Shown piece by piece: positions 43,862-52,218 of a DNA stretch of 64,000 bases (position 1 is the first letter of the stretch; every line of letters starts with the position of its first letter). A model generated the notes under the pieces. The model made no database searches. It was given only the letters and a program-made list of their open reading frames with translations, and was not told where the DNA came from. Source of the stretch: Pannonibacter sp. SL95 (lineage in GTDB: Bacteria > Pseudomonadota > Alphaproteobacteria > Rhizobiales > Stappiaceae). The stretch lies in assembly GCF_026672425.1 (NCBI RefSeq), contig NZ_JAPPRC010000003.1:1718501-1782500 (forward strand), given 5' to 3'. The translations under genes and the position numbers were made by a program.

Positions 43862-45639
43862 CCATTCTTCAGGCCCTCAGCCGTCTGGGCGAGCGCATGG
43901 AGGCGGACGGCCACCTGCCGCCGCTTGGCTACTCGCCGGAAAAAATCTCTTATGTCATCTCGCTCAACGATGATGGAACTCCTGTCGACGTCCACGACCT
44001 TCGCGATGTGACAGGCAAGAAGCCGCTGCCGCGCACGGTCGCCGTTCCTCAGGCAATTAAGCGGACCTCCGGTGTCGCGCCCAACTTTCTCTGGGACAAG
44101 ACGGCCTATGTGCTTGGCGTGACAGCGGGTGAGGGCAAGCGCCTTGCAGAGGAACACGCAGCCTTTGTCGAGCGGCACTTGACCGAACTGAAGGATGCCG
44201 ACGACGCAGGGCTTGTCGCCTTGCGCCTGTTCCTAGAGCGCTGGACACCTGCGGACTTCGTCGCTCGGCGCTGGCAAGAGGCGATGAAGGACCAGAATGT
44301 GGTCTTCGCGCTGGAAAGCGAGCGCCGCAGCCGTTACCTGCATGACCGCCCGGCCGCCAAGGCCTTGTGGGCCCGGATGAATGCGGCGGCGGATGCAACG
44401 CTCGGCATCTGCCTCGTCTCCGGCGAGACGGCACCGATTGCGGTTCTGCATCCCTCGATCAAGGGCGTCTGGGGCGCCCAGTCATCCGGGGCGTCGCTGG
44501 TGTCCTTCAACCAGGCCTCGTTTGAATCCTACGGCCACGAACAGGGGCTCAACGCGCCGATGTCCGTGGCCGCCGCCGCCCGCTATGGCGGTGCTCTCAA
44601 TGAGCTCTTGCGCCGGGACAGCGGCCACTCCGTCCAGATTGGCGACGCCTCCACCGTGTTCTGGTCGGAGGCCGTCGATCCGGATCTCAGTGCCGACGAC
44701 ATGGCCATCGTCGATGCCGTAAGCCAGGAATGGTTCGCCGACATCCCGGAGGTCGATCTCACCAAGCAGTCTGCCGAGGTTGGCGCCGCCTTGAGCCGCC
44801 TCCGGTCGGGCGAGCCGATTGCGCTGGTCCGGCCGCAACTCGCCAAGGGCGTCCGCTTCTACGTTCTCGGCCTCTCGCCGAATGCAGCACGGCTATCGGT
44901 GCGCTTCTATCTGGAAGATGATTTTGGCGCGGTGGCTGAGCGCTACGCCATGTTTGCATCCGAAATGCAGATCGATCCGCCCCCGCGGACAACCAGTCTC
45001 GCCTTGTGGCGGTATCTGCTGGAAGTGGCCGTTCTGGGAAAGCGCGAGAATGTGCCGCCGACGCTCGCCGGGGAGTGGATGCGTTCCATCCTCGCCGGCA
45101 CGCCCTATCCCCAGACGCTTCTGTCATCCGTCCTGGTGCGGCTGCGCGCGGACGGCGATGTCAATGCCATGCGCGTTGCCATTTTGCGTGCCTTGGTCAT
45201 TCGCAATTTCAGGCTTCACCCAGAGAAGGAGGCCCCTGTGGCATTCGATCCGGAAAACACGAACAAAGGCTATCTGTTGGGGCGTCTGTTCGCTGTCTAT
45301 GAACAGATCCAGCAGGCCGCGCTTGGCAACGTCAACGCCAGCATCAAGGACAAGTTCTACGGCGCTGCCGCCGCCCAGCCACAGAAGGTGTTTGCCCTTC
45401 TCGACAAGGGATCGGCACCCCATCTCTCCAAGCTTGCCAAGCAGAAGCCGGGCTACAAGGTCGTGCTTGAGAAGCACGTCAGCTCGATCATGGAGTTGAT
45501 GCAGCCCGGTGCTGATCCATTCCCGATTGCCCTGGCACCGCAGGAACAGGCCCTCTTCGGCCTCGGCTACTACCACCAGCGCAATGAATTCTTCAAGTCG
45601 ACCAAGGACGTCGCTGCTCAGGAAGAGGTTGCCCAATGA
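43858..45639 (+). CDS. cas8c: Cas8c (Csd1), large Cascade subunit
   Basis: 593 residues, the usual length. It begins MTILQALSRLGERMEADGHL with LPPLGYSPEKISYVISL nearby, a classic Csd1 N-terminus. It recognises the protospacer-adjacent motif and target DNA. The C-terminal third, after an internal ribosome site, matches the position of the separately translated Cas11c in other I-C systems. ATGA overlaps at both ends with cas5 and cas7. Confidence 0.95.
   Translation: MTILQALSRLGERMEADGHLPPLGYSPEKISYVISLNDDGTPVDVHDLRDVTGKKPLPRTVAVPQAIKRTSGVAPNFLWDKTAYVLGVTAGEGKRLAEEHAAFVERHLTELKDADDAGLVALRLFLERWTPADFVARRWQEAMKDQNVVFALESERRSRYLHDRPAAKALWARMNAAADATLGICLVSGETAPIAVLHPSIKGVWGAQSSGASLVSFNQASFESYGHEQGLNAPMSVAAAARYGGALNELLRRDSGHSVQIGDASTVFWSEAVDPDLSADDMAIVDAVSQEWFADIPEVDLTKQSAEVGAALSRLRSGEPIALVRPQLAKGVRFYVLGLSPNAARLSVRFYLEDDFGAVAERYAMFASEMQIDPPPRTTSLALWRYLLEVAVLGKRENVPPTLAGEWMRSILAGTPYPQTLLSSVLVRLRADGDVNAMRVAILRALVIRNFRLHPEKEAPVAFDPENTNKGYLLGRLFAVYEQIQQAALGNVNASIKDKFYGAAAAQPQKVFALLDKGSAPHLSKLAKQKPGYKVVLEKHVSSIMELMQPGADPFPIALAPQEQALFGLGYYHQRNEFFKSTKDVAAQEEVAQ
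45238..45639 (+). CDS. cas11c: Predicted internal gene for Cas11c small subunit
   Basis: A perfect ribosome-binding site AAGGAGG (45226-45232) stands five bases before an in-frame GTG at 45238 inside cas8c. Translation from there gives 133 residues starting AFDPENTNKGYLLGRLFAVY, a compact helical protein. In characterised type I-C systems the small subunit Cas11c is made exactly this way from the 3' end of cas8c and is needed for full Cascade assembly. The site has no other role in the reading frame. No protein evidence is available here. Confidence 0.65.
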   Translation: MAFDPENTNKGYLLGRLFAVYEQIQQAALGNVNASIKDKFYGAAAAQPQKVFALLDKGSAPHLSKLAKQKPGYKVVLEKHVSSIMELMQPGADPFPIALAPQEQALFGLGYYHQRNEFFKSTKDVAAQEEVAQ

Positions 45640-46592
45640 CCACGCTTGCCAATCGCTATGATTTTGTCCTCCTGTTCGAAGTCGTCAACGGCAACCCGAA
45701 CGGTGATCCGGATGCCGGCAACCTGCCGCGGATGGACCCGGAAACGAACTTCGGTCTTGTTTCCGACGTCAGCTTGAAGCGCAAGATCCGCAACTACGTG
45801 TCCTTCGCCAAGGGCGACGAGCCACCGGCAACAGACAAGCCGCTTGAGGACCTTGGCCAGCGTTACGAGATCTTCGTAACGGAACGCGCGATCCTTGACC
45901 AGAAGCAGCGCCGGGCGTGGACGGCCAATGCCGTTCAGCCGGACAAGAAGGACGGCTACAGCCGCCTGCCCAAGGAGGATGCGGAAGCGCGCAAGCTCAG
46001 CGACTGGATGTGCGCCAACTTCTTCGATGTGCGGACCTTCGGTGCGGTGATGTCGACCAAGGGGGCAAACTGCGGCCAGGTGCGCGGGCCGGTCCAACTC
46101 ACCTTCGCCTCGTCCGTCGAACAGATCATGCCGGCGGAAATCACCATCACCCGCATGGCGGCCACCACCGAAGACGAAACCAAGGGGGATATCCGCACCA
46201 TGGGCCGCAAGCACATCGTGCCTTATGGCCTGTACCGTGCGCACGGCTTCATCTCCGCAAAGCTCGCCGAGCGGACAGGCTTTTCCGAGGCCGACAAGGA
46301 GCTTCTGTTCGAAGCGCTGGAGACCATGTTCGAGCATGATCGCTCGGCAGCCCGCGGCGAGATGGCAACCCGCAAGCTTATCGTCTTCAAGCACGACTGC
46401 GCGCTCGGCAAGGCCCCGGCCCATGCCTTGTTTGACCGCGTCCGGATCGGGCGCAATGTCGACGGCGAGTTCCGAGCTGTCGATGACCAGCGGCTTGGCA
46501 ACATCCCGCCGGCCCGCCACTTCTCCGACTACATCGTCACCATCGACCGCGACAACCTGCCGGCCGGTGTGGAACTGATCGAACGGCTGTAA
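45636..46592 (+). CDS. cas7: Cas7c (Csd2), Cascade backbone subunit
   Basis: 318 residues beginning MTTLANRYDFVLLFEVVNGN with PNGDPDAGNLPRMDPET, the hallmark of Csd2. Several copies line the crRNA in the Cascade. FASSVEQIMPAEITITRMA and the RTMGRKHIVPYGLYRAHGF region are typical. Coupled to cas8c by ATGA; cas4 remnant starts three bases after the stop. Confidence 0.95.
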   Translation: MTTLANRYDFVLLFEVVNGNPNGDPDAGNLPRMDPETNFGLVSDVSLKRKIRNYVSFAKGDEPPATDKPLEDLGQRYEIFVTERAILDQKQRRAWTANAVQPDKKDGYSRLPKEDAEARKLSDWMCANFFDVRTFGAVMSTKGANCGQVRGPVQLTFASSVEQIMPAEITITRMAATTEDETKGDIRTMGRKHIVPYGLYRAHGFISAKLAERTGFSEADKELLFEALETMFEHDRSAARGEMATRKLIVFKHDCALGKAPAHALFDRVRIGRNVDGEFRAVDDQRLGNIPPARHFSDYIVTIDRDNLPAGVELIERL

Positions 46593-46595
46593 CCC

Positions 46596-47021
46596 ATGAC
46601 AGGCGGGGAGGGGAGTGAGCTGCCACAGGACGGCGAGCCCATCCCGCTCTCCGCCCTGCAGCATGCCGTCTATTGCCTGAGGCAGGCGGCCTTGATCCAT
46701 CTCGAGCGGCTGTGGGCGGACAACCGTTTCACCGCCGAGGGTCATGTGCTGCATGCGGTGGCCGACAAGCCTGGCAGCCGGTTTTCGCGCGGCGTGCGCC
46801 GGGTGTCGGCACTGGCCATCGCCAGCCGGCGGCTGAACATCGCCGGCGTTGCCGATGTGGTGGAGTTCCGCGCCTCGCCGCAAGGCGAGACCGCCTATCC
46901 AGTCGAATACAAGCGCGGCAAGGCCAAGCTGCACCGGGCCGACGAGGTGCAGCTCTGTGCGCAGGCCTTATGTCTTGAGGAAATGACCGCCCGGGCCGCC
47001 CGAGCCTGGCCCTCGATCTGA
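46596..47021 (+). pseudogene. cas4: Truncated cas4 (C-terminus lost by deletion)
   Basis: The frame gives 141 residues. Residues to about 131 are Cas4: LSALQHAVYCLRQAALIHLE with the first cluster cysteine, GVADVVEF and PVEYKRGK with the nuclease acidic and lysine residues, and [16 protein letters not shown]. The last ten residues ([10 protein letters not shown]) are cas1 DNA read in the wrong frame. A full type I-C Cas4 has about 200-220 residues and three more cysteines for its iron-sulfur cluster; these are missing. The N-terminal motif also reads CLRQA where many relatives have CPRQC. Probably inactive in spacer trimming. Confidence 0.9.
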
Positions 47022-47311
47022 TGGAGGAGCTGCGCCCCGTGCTGGCGGACCGGCTGGCCCTGTCGCTGTTCAACCGGCGTCAGTTGAGGGCAAAGGACTT
47101 TGAACCGCGCGACGGTGGCGCAGTGCTTCTCACAGATGACGCGCGCAAGCTCGTTCTCACCGCGTGGCAGGAGCGCAAGCGCGAGGAGCGTCAGCATCCC
47201 TTCCTGGACGAAAAGGCGCCACTCGGGCTCGTGCCCTATCTGCAAGCGCAACTCCTGTCCCGGCACCTGCGCGGCGATCTTGAGGCCTATCCCCCCTGGT
47301 TCTGGAAGTGA
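46985..47311 (+). pseudogene. cas1: cas1 remnant (C-terminal third only)
   Basis: From about 46985 the frame reads [18 protein letters not shown] and continues through LFNRRQL and [20 protein letters not shown] to a stop at 47311, the C-terminal 108 residues of a type I-C Cas1 (full length about 340). The N-terminal domain, the first metal-binding Glu and the His that precedes DRPG in relatives are gone. It is out of frame with the cas4 part, so no fusion is made; at most a 96-residue fragment could start at ATG 47021. The integrase cannot be functional. Confidence 0.92.
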
Positions 47312-47315
47312 GCCG

Positions 47316-47606
47316 ATGCTTGTTCTCGTGACCTATGATGTCAGCACCTCCAGCCCGGGCGGCGCCGGCCGCCTGCGCCGTGTGGCCAGGGCCTGCCAGG
47401 ACTTCGGCCAGCGTGTGCAGTTTTCGGTCTTTGAAATCGAGGTCGACCCAGCCCAGTGGACACAGCTGAAGGCCCGCCTGGAAGGGATCATCGCGCTGGA
47501 AACCGACAGCCTGCGCTATTACTATCTGGGTTCGAACTGGCAACGCCGGGTCGAGCATGTGGGCGCCAAGCCAGCGGTCGATCTCAATGGACCGCTGATT
47601 GTTTAG
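47316..47606 (+). CDS. cas2: Cas2
   Basis: 96 residues, ferredoxin-like Cas2. It begins [20 protein letters not shown], with the conserved Asp in TYDV, and has [15 protein letters not shown] and [15 protein letters not shown] as in type I-C Cas2. Intact and in frame. It normally holds two Cas1 dimers for spacer integration; with Cas1 broken it has no partner encoded here. Four bases after the cas1 stop. Confidence 0.93.
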   Translation: MLVLVTYDVSTSSPGGAGRLRRVARACQDFGQRVQFSVFEIEVDPAQWTQLKARLEGIIALETDSLRYYYLGSNWQRRVEHVGAKPAVDLNGPLIV

Positions 47607-47903
47607 GACAGGTCCGATAAAAGCAGGTCGGCCTTGCCTCAAGTGTTGCACACCGGCAAGGCGCGCAGGGTCTGCGGCCCCCATATGCCGCACAGGCCGT
47701 CTCAGTCGTAACCGGGGCGCATTCGCGCGAACCTGAAGCGTGCCTGAAACCCCGCTCCGGTTCGCGCTTGCGCCAGCTCTTTGAAAACATGCAAAAATTC
47801 CCGGCCGGTACGCTCATTCCGCCGGCAACGCCCCAGATCTGCATGACGCCTCGCGCTCGAGAGCCGATTTTCATTTGCCCAGCAAGCTGTTACGACCATA
47901 TCC
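47607..47903 (+). promoter_or_regulatory. CRISPR leader
   Basis: 297 bases between cas2 and the first repeat, without a supported gene. It is the expected leader because type I-C arrays lie downstream of cas2 in this orientation. A/T-richer patches occur near 47781-47800 (TTGAAAACATGCAAAAATTC) and 47870-47900. No confident -10/-35 pair was found. Confidence 0.6.
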
Positions 47904-48908
47904 GTCGCTCCCTCACGGGAGCGCGGATCGAAACGCCTCTTTCGTTCCCGGCACCTGTGACTGGCGGGGTCGCTCCCTCACGGGAGCGCGGATCGAAACT
48001 TGCACCCGATCAGCGGCTTCGAAGAGGACCGGATGTCGCTCCCTCACGGGAGCGCGGATCGAAACTGCCGAAAGATCACCAAGCGATCCGTCATGGTCGT
48101 CGCTCCCTCACGGGAGCGCGGATCGAAACCAATCGCCTTCGCCTTTGATCAGGTTGCGCAGGGTCGCTCCCTCACGGGAGCGCGGATCGAAACATGACCT
48201 TGATCTTCGAGACTAGGGTGCGGCGCGTCGCTCCCTCACGGGAGCGCGGATCGAAACGACGAGGCCTGCCGCCAGTTCTGCCGTCGAGGACGTCGCTCCC
48301 TCACGGGAGCGCGGATCGAAACTTGCGTCGTCCGTCGTCGAGCGACAGCTTGATATGTCGCTCCCTCACGGGAGCGCGGATCGAAACAGTTCAGGCGTGC
48401 GACGCGCAGCGCCTCAATCGGTCGCTCCCTCACGGGAGCGCGGATCGAAACCGCGCCGCAGGCAACAAGCCCATGGAAGATTACAGTCGCTCCCTCACGG
48501 GAGCGCGGATCGAAACTGGCAGGGCAGGCTAACCGACGTAATCACCGCGGCGGTCGCTCCCTCACGGGAGCGCGGATCGAAACAAGCATCGTCGTCTGGC
48601 CTCCGGTTGTGGCCGCGTCGCTCCCTCACGGGAGCGCGGATCGAAACCGCCGTCGTGCTTGTATCCTTCGCTCAAAGGATGGTCGCTCCCTCACGGGAGC
48701 GCGGATCGAAACGGCCCAAGCGCGGCGGACGAGTTGGGGCAGGGGCTGTCGCTCCCTCACGGGAGCGCGGATCGAAACGCTGCGCCTTGAGAACGTGAGG
48801 CAGACGCGTGAGGTCGCTCCCTCACGGGAGCGCGGATCGAAACCACCCGGACGCCCGGGTTTCGGCGGTGATGGAAGGTCGCTCCCTCACGGGAGCGCGG
48901 ATCGAAAC
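47904..48908 (+). CRISPR. Type I-C CRISPR array, 16 repeats and 15 spacers
   Basis: Repeat length 31: GTCGCTCCCTCACGGGAGCG followed by CGGATCGAAAC. The repeat RNA folds as CGCTCCC-TCAC-GGGAGCG and leaves the 3' part GGATCGAAAC as the crRNA handle. Repeats start at 47904, 47969, 48035, 48099, 48163, 48227, 48292, 48357, 48421, 48486, 48553, 48617, 48682, 48748, 48813 and 48878. All 16 read identically, including the leader-distal one. Spacers are 33-36 bases and all different. No spacer was seen to match the rest of this window by eye; targets are unknown. Confidence 0.98.
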
Positions 48909-49020
48909 AACGCTCGCCGATGGGGACTGCGATTGCATGGATTCCGGAGGCAGCTAATTCATCCACAGGCACCAGAAAGCCCTTGATCTGCGGGAGCATG
49001 CCGCGTAAACGGAAGCCGTC

Positions 49021-49111
49021 GGAGAGGTGGCCGAGTGGTCGAAGGCGCTCCCCTGCTAAGGGAGTAGGCGTCAAAAGCGTCTCGTGGGTTCGAATCCCAT
49101 CCTCTCCGCCA
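49021..49111 (+). tRNA. tRNA-Ser(GCT)
   Basis: The acceptor stem GGAGAGG (49021-49027) pairs with CCTCTCC (49101-49107), discriminator G, CCA encoded to 49111. The anticodon loop CTGCTAA carries GCT at 49055-49057 between CTCCC and GGGAG. The long variable arm and the T arm GTGGGTTCGAATCCCAT complete a class II serine tRNA. It lies 112 bases after the last CRISPR repeat. Confidence 0.97.
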
Positions 49112-49725
49112 TCAACCTTCCTTGCAAATTGTTGTTTTTAAACGGATCTCGAGATTTTCTCGGGTTCGGTGTCCACTGTTTTTGCCGCGATGGGTCGCAT
49201 TGCGGGGCCGATCAATGGTGACATCGCAGCGGATCTCGACTGCCCGCTTCATCGGGGCGTTAGACCCGAGACCGCTTGTGCTAGTCCCCACATCCCCGCT
49301 CCGATTCTGCCCTCGCTGAGCCGACGTTTTCTCAAAGCCTCGGCACGGTTGCCGCGCTGGGCGCGGGCGACATCGCTGCTCGGTCGGCCGGCAAAACGCC
49401 TATCGCGTAGGGCGTGGAGCTTGTGGATTGGGTGGTGTCGCAGGGACAATGCCGCTGAAGGGCGCAGGGCACTGGCGGCGCGTGAGCCTTTGCTCAGGTG
49501 AGGCCCATCATGAGATGGGGCGATGCCTTGGCGAATCCGGGCGTTGCGTTTGCGGAAAACAGGGCTGATTGCAATATCGCCCAACAAATGTGGCCGCGCT
49601 CTCGGGCAGGCCTGAACGTCTTGAAAAATGCTGCCGGCGGATCGTCTTGGATCAGGTGCGCGCCGGCAGCGGGGTGGATCGGGCCGCGGACATCTCGCCT
49701 CTGAAGGCGTGGTCAGCGCGGGCGA
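49112..49725. other. 614 bases without a supported gene
   Basis: Frames of up to about 110 codons exist on both strands, but their products are Arg/Ala-rich without family features and none has a good start context. No repeat of the tRNA 3' end that would mark an integrated element was found. It may hold decayed sequence next to the tRNA gene. Confidence 0.5.
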
Positions 49726-49995
49726 TCAATGCAGCTTCAGCCATTCGCGGGCAGAGCGCTGAGCTTCAGCAATGTCAGCGGCCGACATTTCGCCGGAGAT
49801 TTCCTTGCGGTAGCGCGCCGCTTCCATGTTGCCCTTCATGGCAGCCAGGTTGAACCACTTGTGCGCCGAGATCAGGTCGGTCTTGCCGGAGCGGCCGCAG
49901 GCGCTGTCGAGGCCCATCTGGAACAGGATGTCGGCGGTGGCAGGAGCCTCGCCCATGATGGCCATGTCGGCCGAGTGCATTTCAAAACGAGCCAT
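49726..49995 (-). CDS. Small SEL1-like repeat protein
   Basis: 89 residues with one SEL1/TPR-like helical repeat (DLISAHKWFNLAAMKGNMEA then ARYRKEISGEMSAADIAEAQ). Short proteins of this build are widespread in Alphaproteobacteria. No signal peptide. The start at 49995 follows GGGGAGAGC. The 5' leader has two overlapping hairpins (50018-50047). Role unknown; SEL1 repeats usually bind other proteins. Confidence 0.8.
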   Translation of the reverse strand: MARFEMHSADMAIMGEAPATADILFQMGLDSACGRSGKTDLISAHKWFNLAAMKGNMEAARYRKEISGEMSAADIAEAQRSAREWLKLH

Positions 49996-50017
49996 GTCAG
50001 CTCTCCCCGTTTGACTT

Positions 50018-50047
50018 GCAGGTCCCTACAACCTGCTTCCCGGAAGC
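50018..50047 (-). promoter_or_regulatory. Two overlapping hairpins in the leader of the SEL1-repeat gene
   Basis: GCAGGT (50018-50023) pairs with ACCTGC (50031-50036) around a 7-base loop, and GCTTCC (50035-50040) pairs with GGAAGC (50042-50047). They share two bases and so compete. A third arm GAAGCGC (50043-50049) can pair with GCGCTTC (50068-50074). Confidence 0.4.
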
Positions 50048-50489
50048 GCTTTTGATTAAGTTGTTCCGCGCTTCTTGAGGAAATACTCGCCTGACTGGTT
50101 GAAAAGCTCGTTAAAAGTCTAACTTAATGCAATTCAAACAAGACTTTAATCCTTGCTTAAATTGAGGCTTTGGTAAGCAAGTCCGGGCGAAATCACCTTG
50201 TTGCTCAAGGGCGGATCATTCAATTCCAAACAACTGCGGTGATGATTTTCTAACCATGTTCCAAGGCAGCCGCTTTTTTCCCGGGAATTTTGCCGTCTCC
50301 AGCAGCTTTCGGAAGCCCGCCCAGGCAACTTCATGACGGCACTTGGGGCCGCGTTGCCATTGGCGCTACCGGGGTGCCTTGGACAAAAGCGCTGAAATGC
50401 GGACGTATCACGCCCTGAAAACGCTCAAACGCCGCACGGGCTTGACCAACTCTCGATGAAACAAGCTCGCCGATAGTTGGTCTCAGGTG
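50048..50489. other. Intergenic region, A/T-richer, no supported gene
   Basis: About 440 bases separate the SEL1-repeat gene from allA. The part from 50050 to 50300 is clearly A/T-richer than the rest of the window and should contain the promoter of the SEL1 gene. A 62-codon minus-strand frame (50146-50334) has no supporting features. Confidence 0.4.
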
Positions 50490-50981
50490 TCAGGGCGCGC
50501 CGACAACGGTCCAGGGCGTCTCGAACCAGTGTTCCTGCAGGTTGGGTGTCGATCCGATCCGGTCCACCACCGCAAACAGCCCCGGCGCCTCCAGTGGGGT
50601 GAGCACGCCGTGCCAGGTGCCCCGGTGCAGGTTGATGCCCTGGCCGGGCTCGGTCAGGAACGCGCGCGGCGCTCCCGGGCGCCCGTCGTCGTCCGGCGCC
50701 ACGATCACCAGAAAGGACGTCAGGCTCATCGGGATGAAGGCCTGGCTGCCGTCCGGGTGGCGCTCGACAAGGTCGAGCTGGTAGGGCAGCGCGCGCGGTT
50801 CTGCCTTGAACAGCGAGAGGCCGGCGCGGCCGTCAGGGCCGAAATCAAGCCGGGCGCGGTCGTGGTAGCGGCCGCACAGGCCCTGGTTGATGATCCGGTC
50901 AGGATCGCCCAATGCCTCCAGCACATCACCGAACGGGGCGAAGGCGGCGGCCGTCAATGGCTCGGTGTGGATCAGGCGCAT
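50490..50981 (-). CDS. allA: Ureidoglycolate lyase
   Basis: 163 residues of the AllA cupin-like family, which splits ureidoglycolate into glyoxylate and urea in purine breakdown. It begins IHTEPLTAAAFAPFGDVLEA after the first residues, and has INLHRGTWHGVLTPLEAPGL with the conserved His and the ending FAVVDRIGSTPNLQEHW. Three bases after the allE stop, so the two form one operon. Confidence 0.92.
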   Translation of the reverse strand: MRLIHTEPLTAAAFAPFGDVLEALGDPDRIINQGLCGRYHDRARLDFGPDGRAGLSLFKAEPRALPYQLDLVERHPDGSQAFIPMSLTSFLVIVAPDDDGRPGAPRAFLTEPGQGINLHRGTWHGVLTPLEAPGLFAVVDRIGSTPNLQEHWFETPWTVVGAP

Positions 50982-50984
50982 GGC

Positions 50985-51815
50985 TCAGCGGCCCAGAACG
51001 CCGCCGAGGCGGACATGGCGGTTGACGTCCTTGTAGAGCAGATAGCGGAACGGCGAGGGGCCGCCAGCGTAGCAGGCTTGCGGGCAATAGGCGCGCAGCC
51101 ACATGAAGTCGCCCGCTTCCACTTCCACCCAGTCCCGGTTCAGCCGGTACACGGCCTTGCCTTCCAGCACGTAGAGCCCGTGCTCCATGATGTGCGTTTC
51201 CTCAAACGGGATCAGCCCGCCGGGCTGGAAGGTGACGATGTTGACATGCATGTCATGGCGCAGGTCCGACGGGTCGACGAAGCGGGTTGTCGCCCAGGCG
51301 CCGTTGGTGTCAGGCATCGCGGTTGGCGCGATATCCTTTTCATTGGTCACGAAAGCGGTCGGGTGGTCGATGCCGGGCGCTGCCTCGTAACGCTTGCGCA
51401 CCCAGTGGAACCGCGCCGGAGCCTCACCCTCATTGCTGGCAGTCCAGGGGCAGCCGGCCGGCAGATAGGCATAGCCGCCGGGGGCCAGCACATGCCGTGT
51501 GCCGGCAATGGTCAGGGTCAAGGTGCCATGGGTGAGGAACAGGACGCCTTCGGCCAGCGGGTCCGGCTCCGGGCTGTCCGAACCGCCACCCGGCAGCAGC
51601 TCCACCACATACTGGCTGAAGGTTTCCGAAAAACCGGTCATCGGCCGGGCGATGATCCAGCAGCGCAGACCCGCCCAGCCGGGCAGGTAGGAGGTGACGA
51701 TATCCGAGAACACGCCGCGCGGGATCACCGCATAGCTTTCGGTGAAGACGGCACGGCCGGTGTGGAGGGCGGTCTGGGGCGGCAGGCCGCCTGTGGGAGC
51801 GAAATAGTCGGTCAT
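50985..51815 (-). CDS. allE: (S)-ureidoglycine aminohydrolase
   Basis: 276-residue bicupin of the AllE/YlbA family, which releases ammonia from ureidoglycine to give ureidoglycolate, the substrate of AllA. N-terminal TESYAVIPRGVFSDIVTSYL and C-terminal HDMHVNIVTFQPGGLIPFEE with the metal-binding His/Glu and HIMEHGLYVLEGKAVYRLN are diagnostic. ATG 51815 (MTDYFAPTGG) is the family start; the frame is open to 51992 in non-coding-like sequence. Confidence 0.93.
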   Translation of the reverse strand: MTDYFAPTGGLPPQTALHTGRAVFTESYAVIPRGVFSDIVTSYLPGWAGLRCWIIARPMTGFSETFSQYVVELLPGGGSDSPEPDPLAEGVLFLTHGTLTLTIAGTRHVLAPGGYAYLPAGCPWTASNEGEAPARFHWVRKRYEAAPGIDHPTAFVTNEKDIAPTAMPDTNGAWATTRFVDPSDLRHDMHVNIVTFQPGGLIPFEETHIMEHGLYVLEGKAVYRLNRDWVEVEAGDFMWLRAYCPQACYAGGPSPFRYLLYKDVNRHVRLGGVLGR

Positions 51816-52218
51816 CGCGGTCTGGTTGGTTTCCTGAAGAGGACAAGGCCGGGTCAGAGCGTGGGGCCGGACCCGGCAGCAGAGGGTGAGATTACCTGCT
51901 TTTGCGGCGCTGTCGGCAAGGAAAGCAGCAGGCTCCACATGCCTGTGAACGGCGCTGATGTCTGCTCCGGCATGGCGGCCGGTCGCGGTCATGCGGGGCT
52001 CTGCCGCAGGCTTTCAGGACGCTGCCGGACTTCGGTCACAGATCTTTCAGTTCCTTGATATTTTTCTCGCGTTCACGTCATGATTCCGACACCGCCGGGA
52101 GGCAATTTCCACCGCAGTCTGTTAGGAATGGGCAGGGAGCGGCTGAGCGCCGGCTCCCGGACGAGACAACACGTGCCAGCATCGGCGCCACGCAAGGCGC
52201 CAGTTTCAGGGGCCATGG
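51816..52218. other. Divergent promoter region between allE and the AI-2E family gene
   Basis: 403 bases without a supported gene. It must contain the promoters of both divergent units. No clear palindrome or consensus pair was found; the A/T-richest part is 52040-52080. Confidence 0.4.

Noticed and set aside
46596-47311. Natural Cas4-Cas1 fusion protein
   Set aside because: Such fusions exist, but here the two parts are in different frames and both are truncated, which indicates deletion.
47904-48908. Self-targeting spacers within this window
   Set aside because: No spacer match was seen elsewhere in the window; a full genome search could not be run.
47875-48986. Open frames across the CRISPR array with repeated SLTGARIET, LPHGSADRN or APSRERGSK units
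   Set aside because: They are translations of the CRISPR repeat in three frames, not genes.
48909-49200. Integrated element at tRNA-Ser with an att duplication
   Set aside because: No repeat of the tRNA 3' end was found elsewhere in the window and no integrase gene is present.
50146-50334. 62-codon minus-strand frame in the A/T-richer intergenic region
   Set aside because: No recognisable features and no ribosome-binding site.
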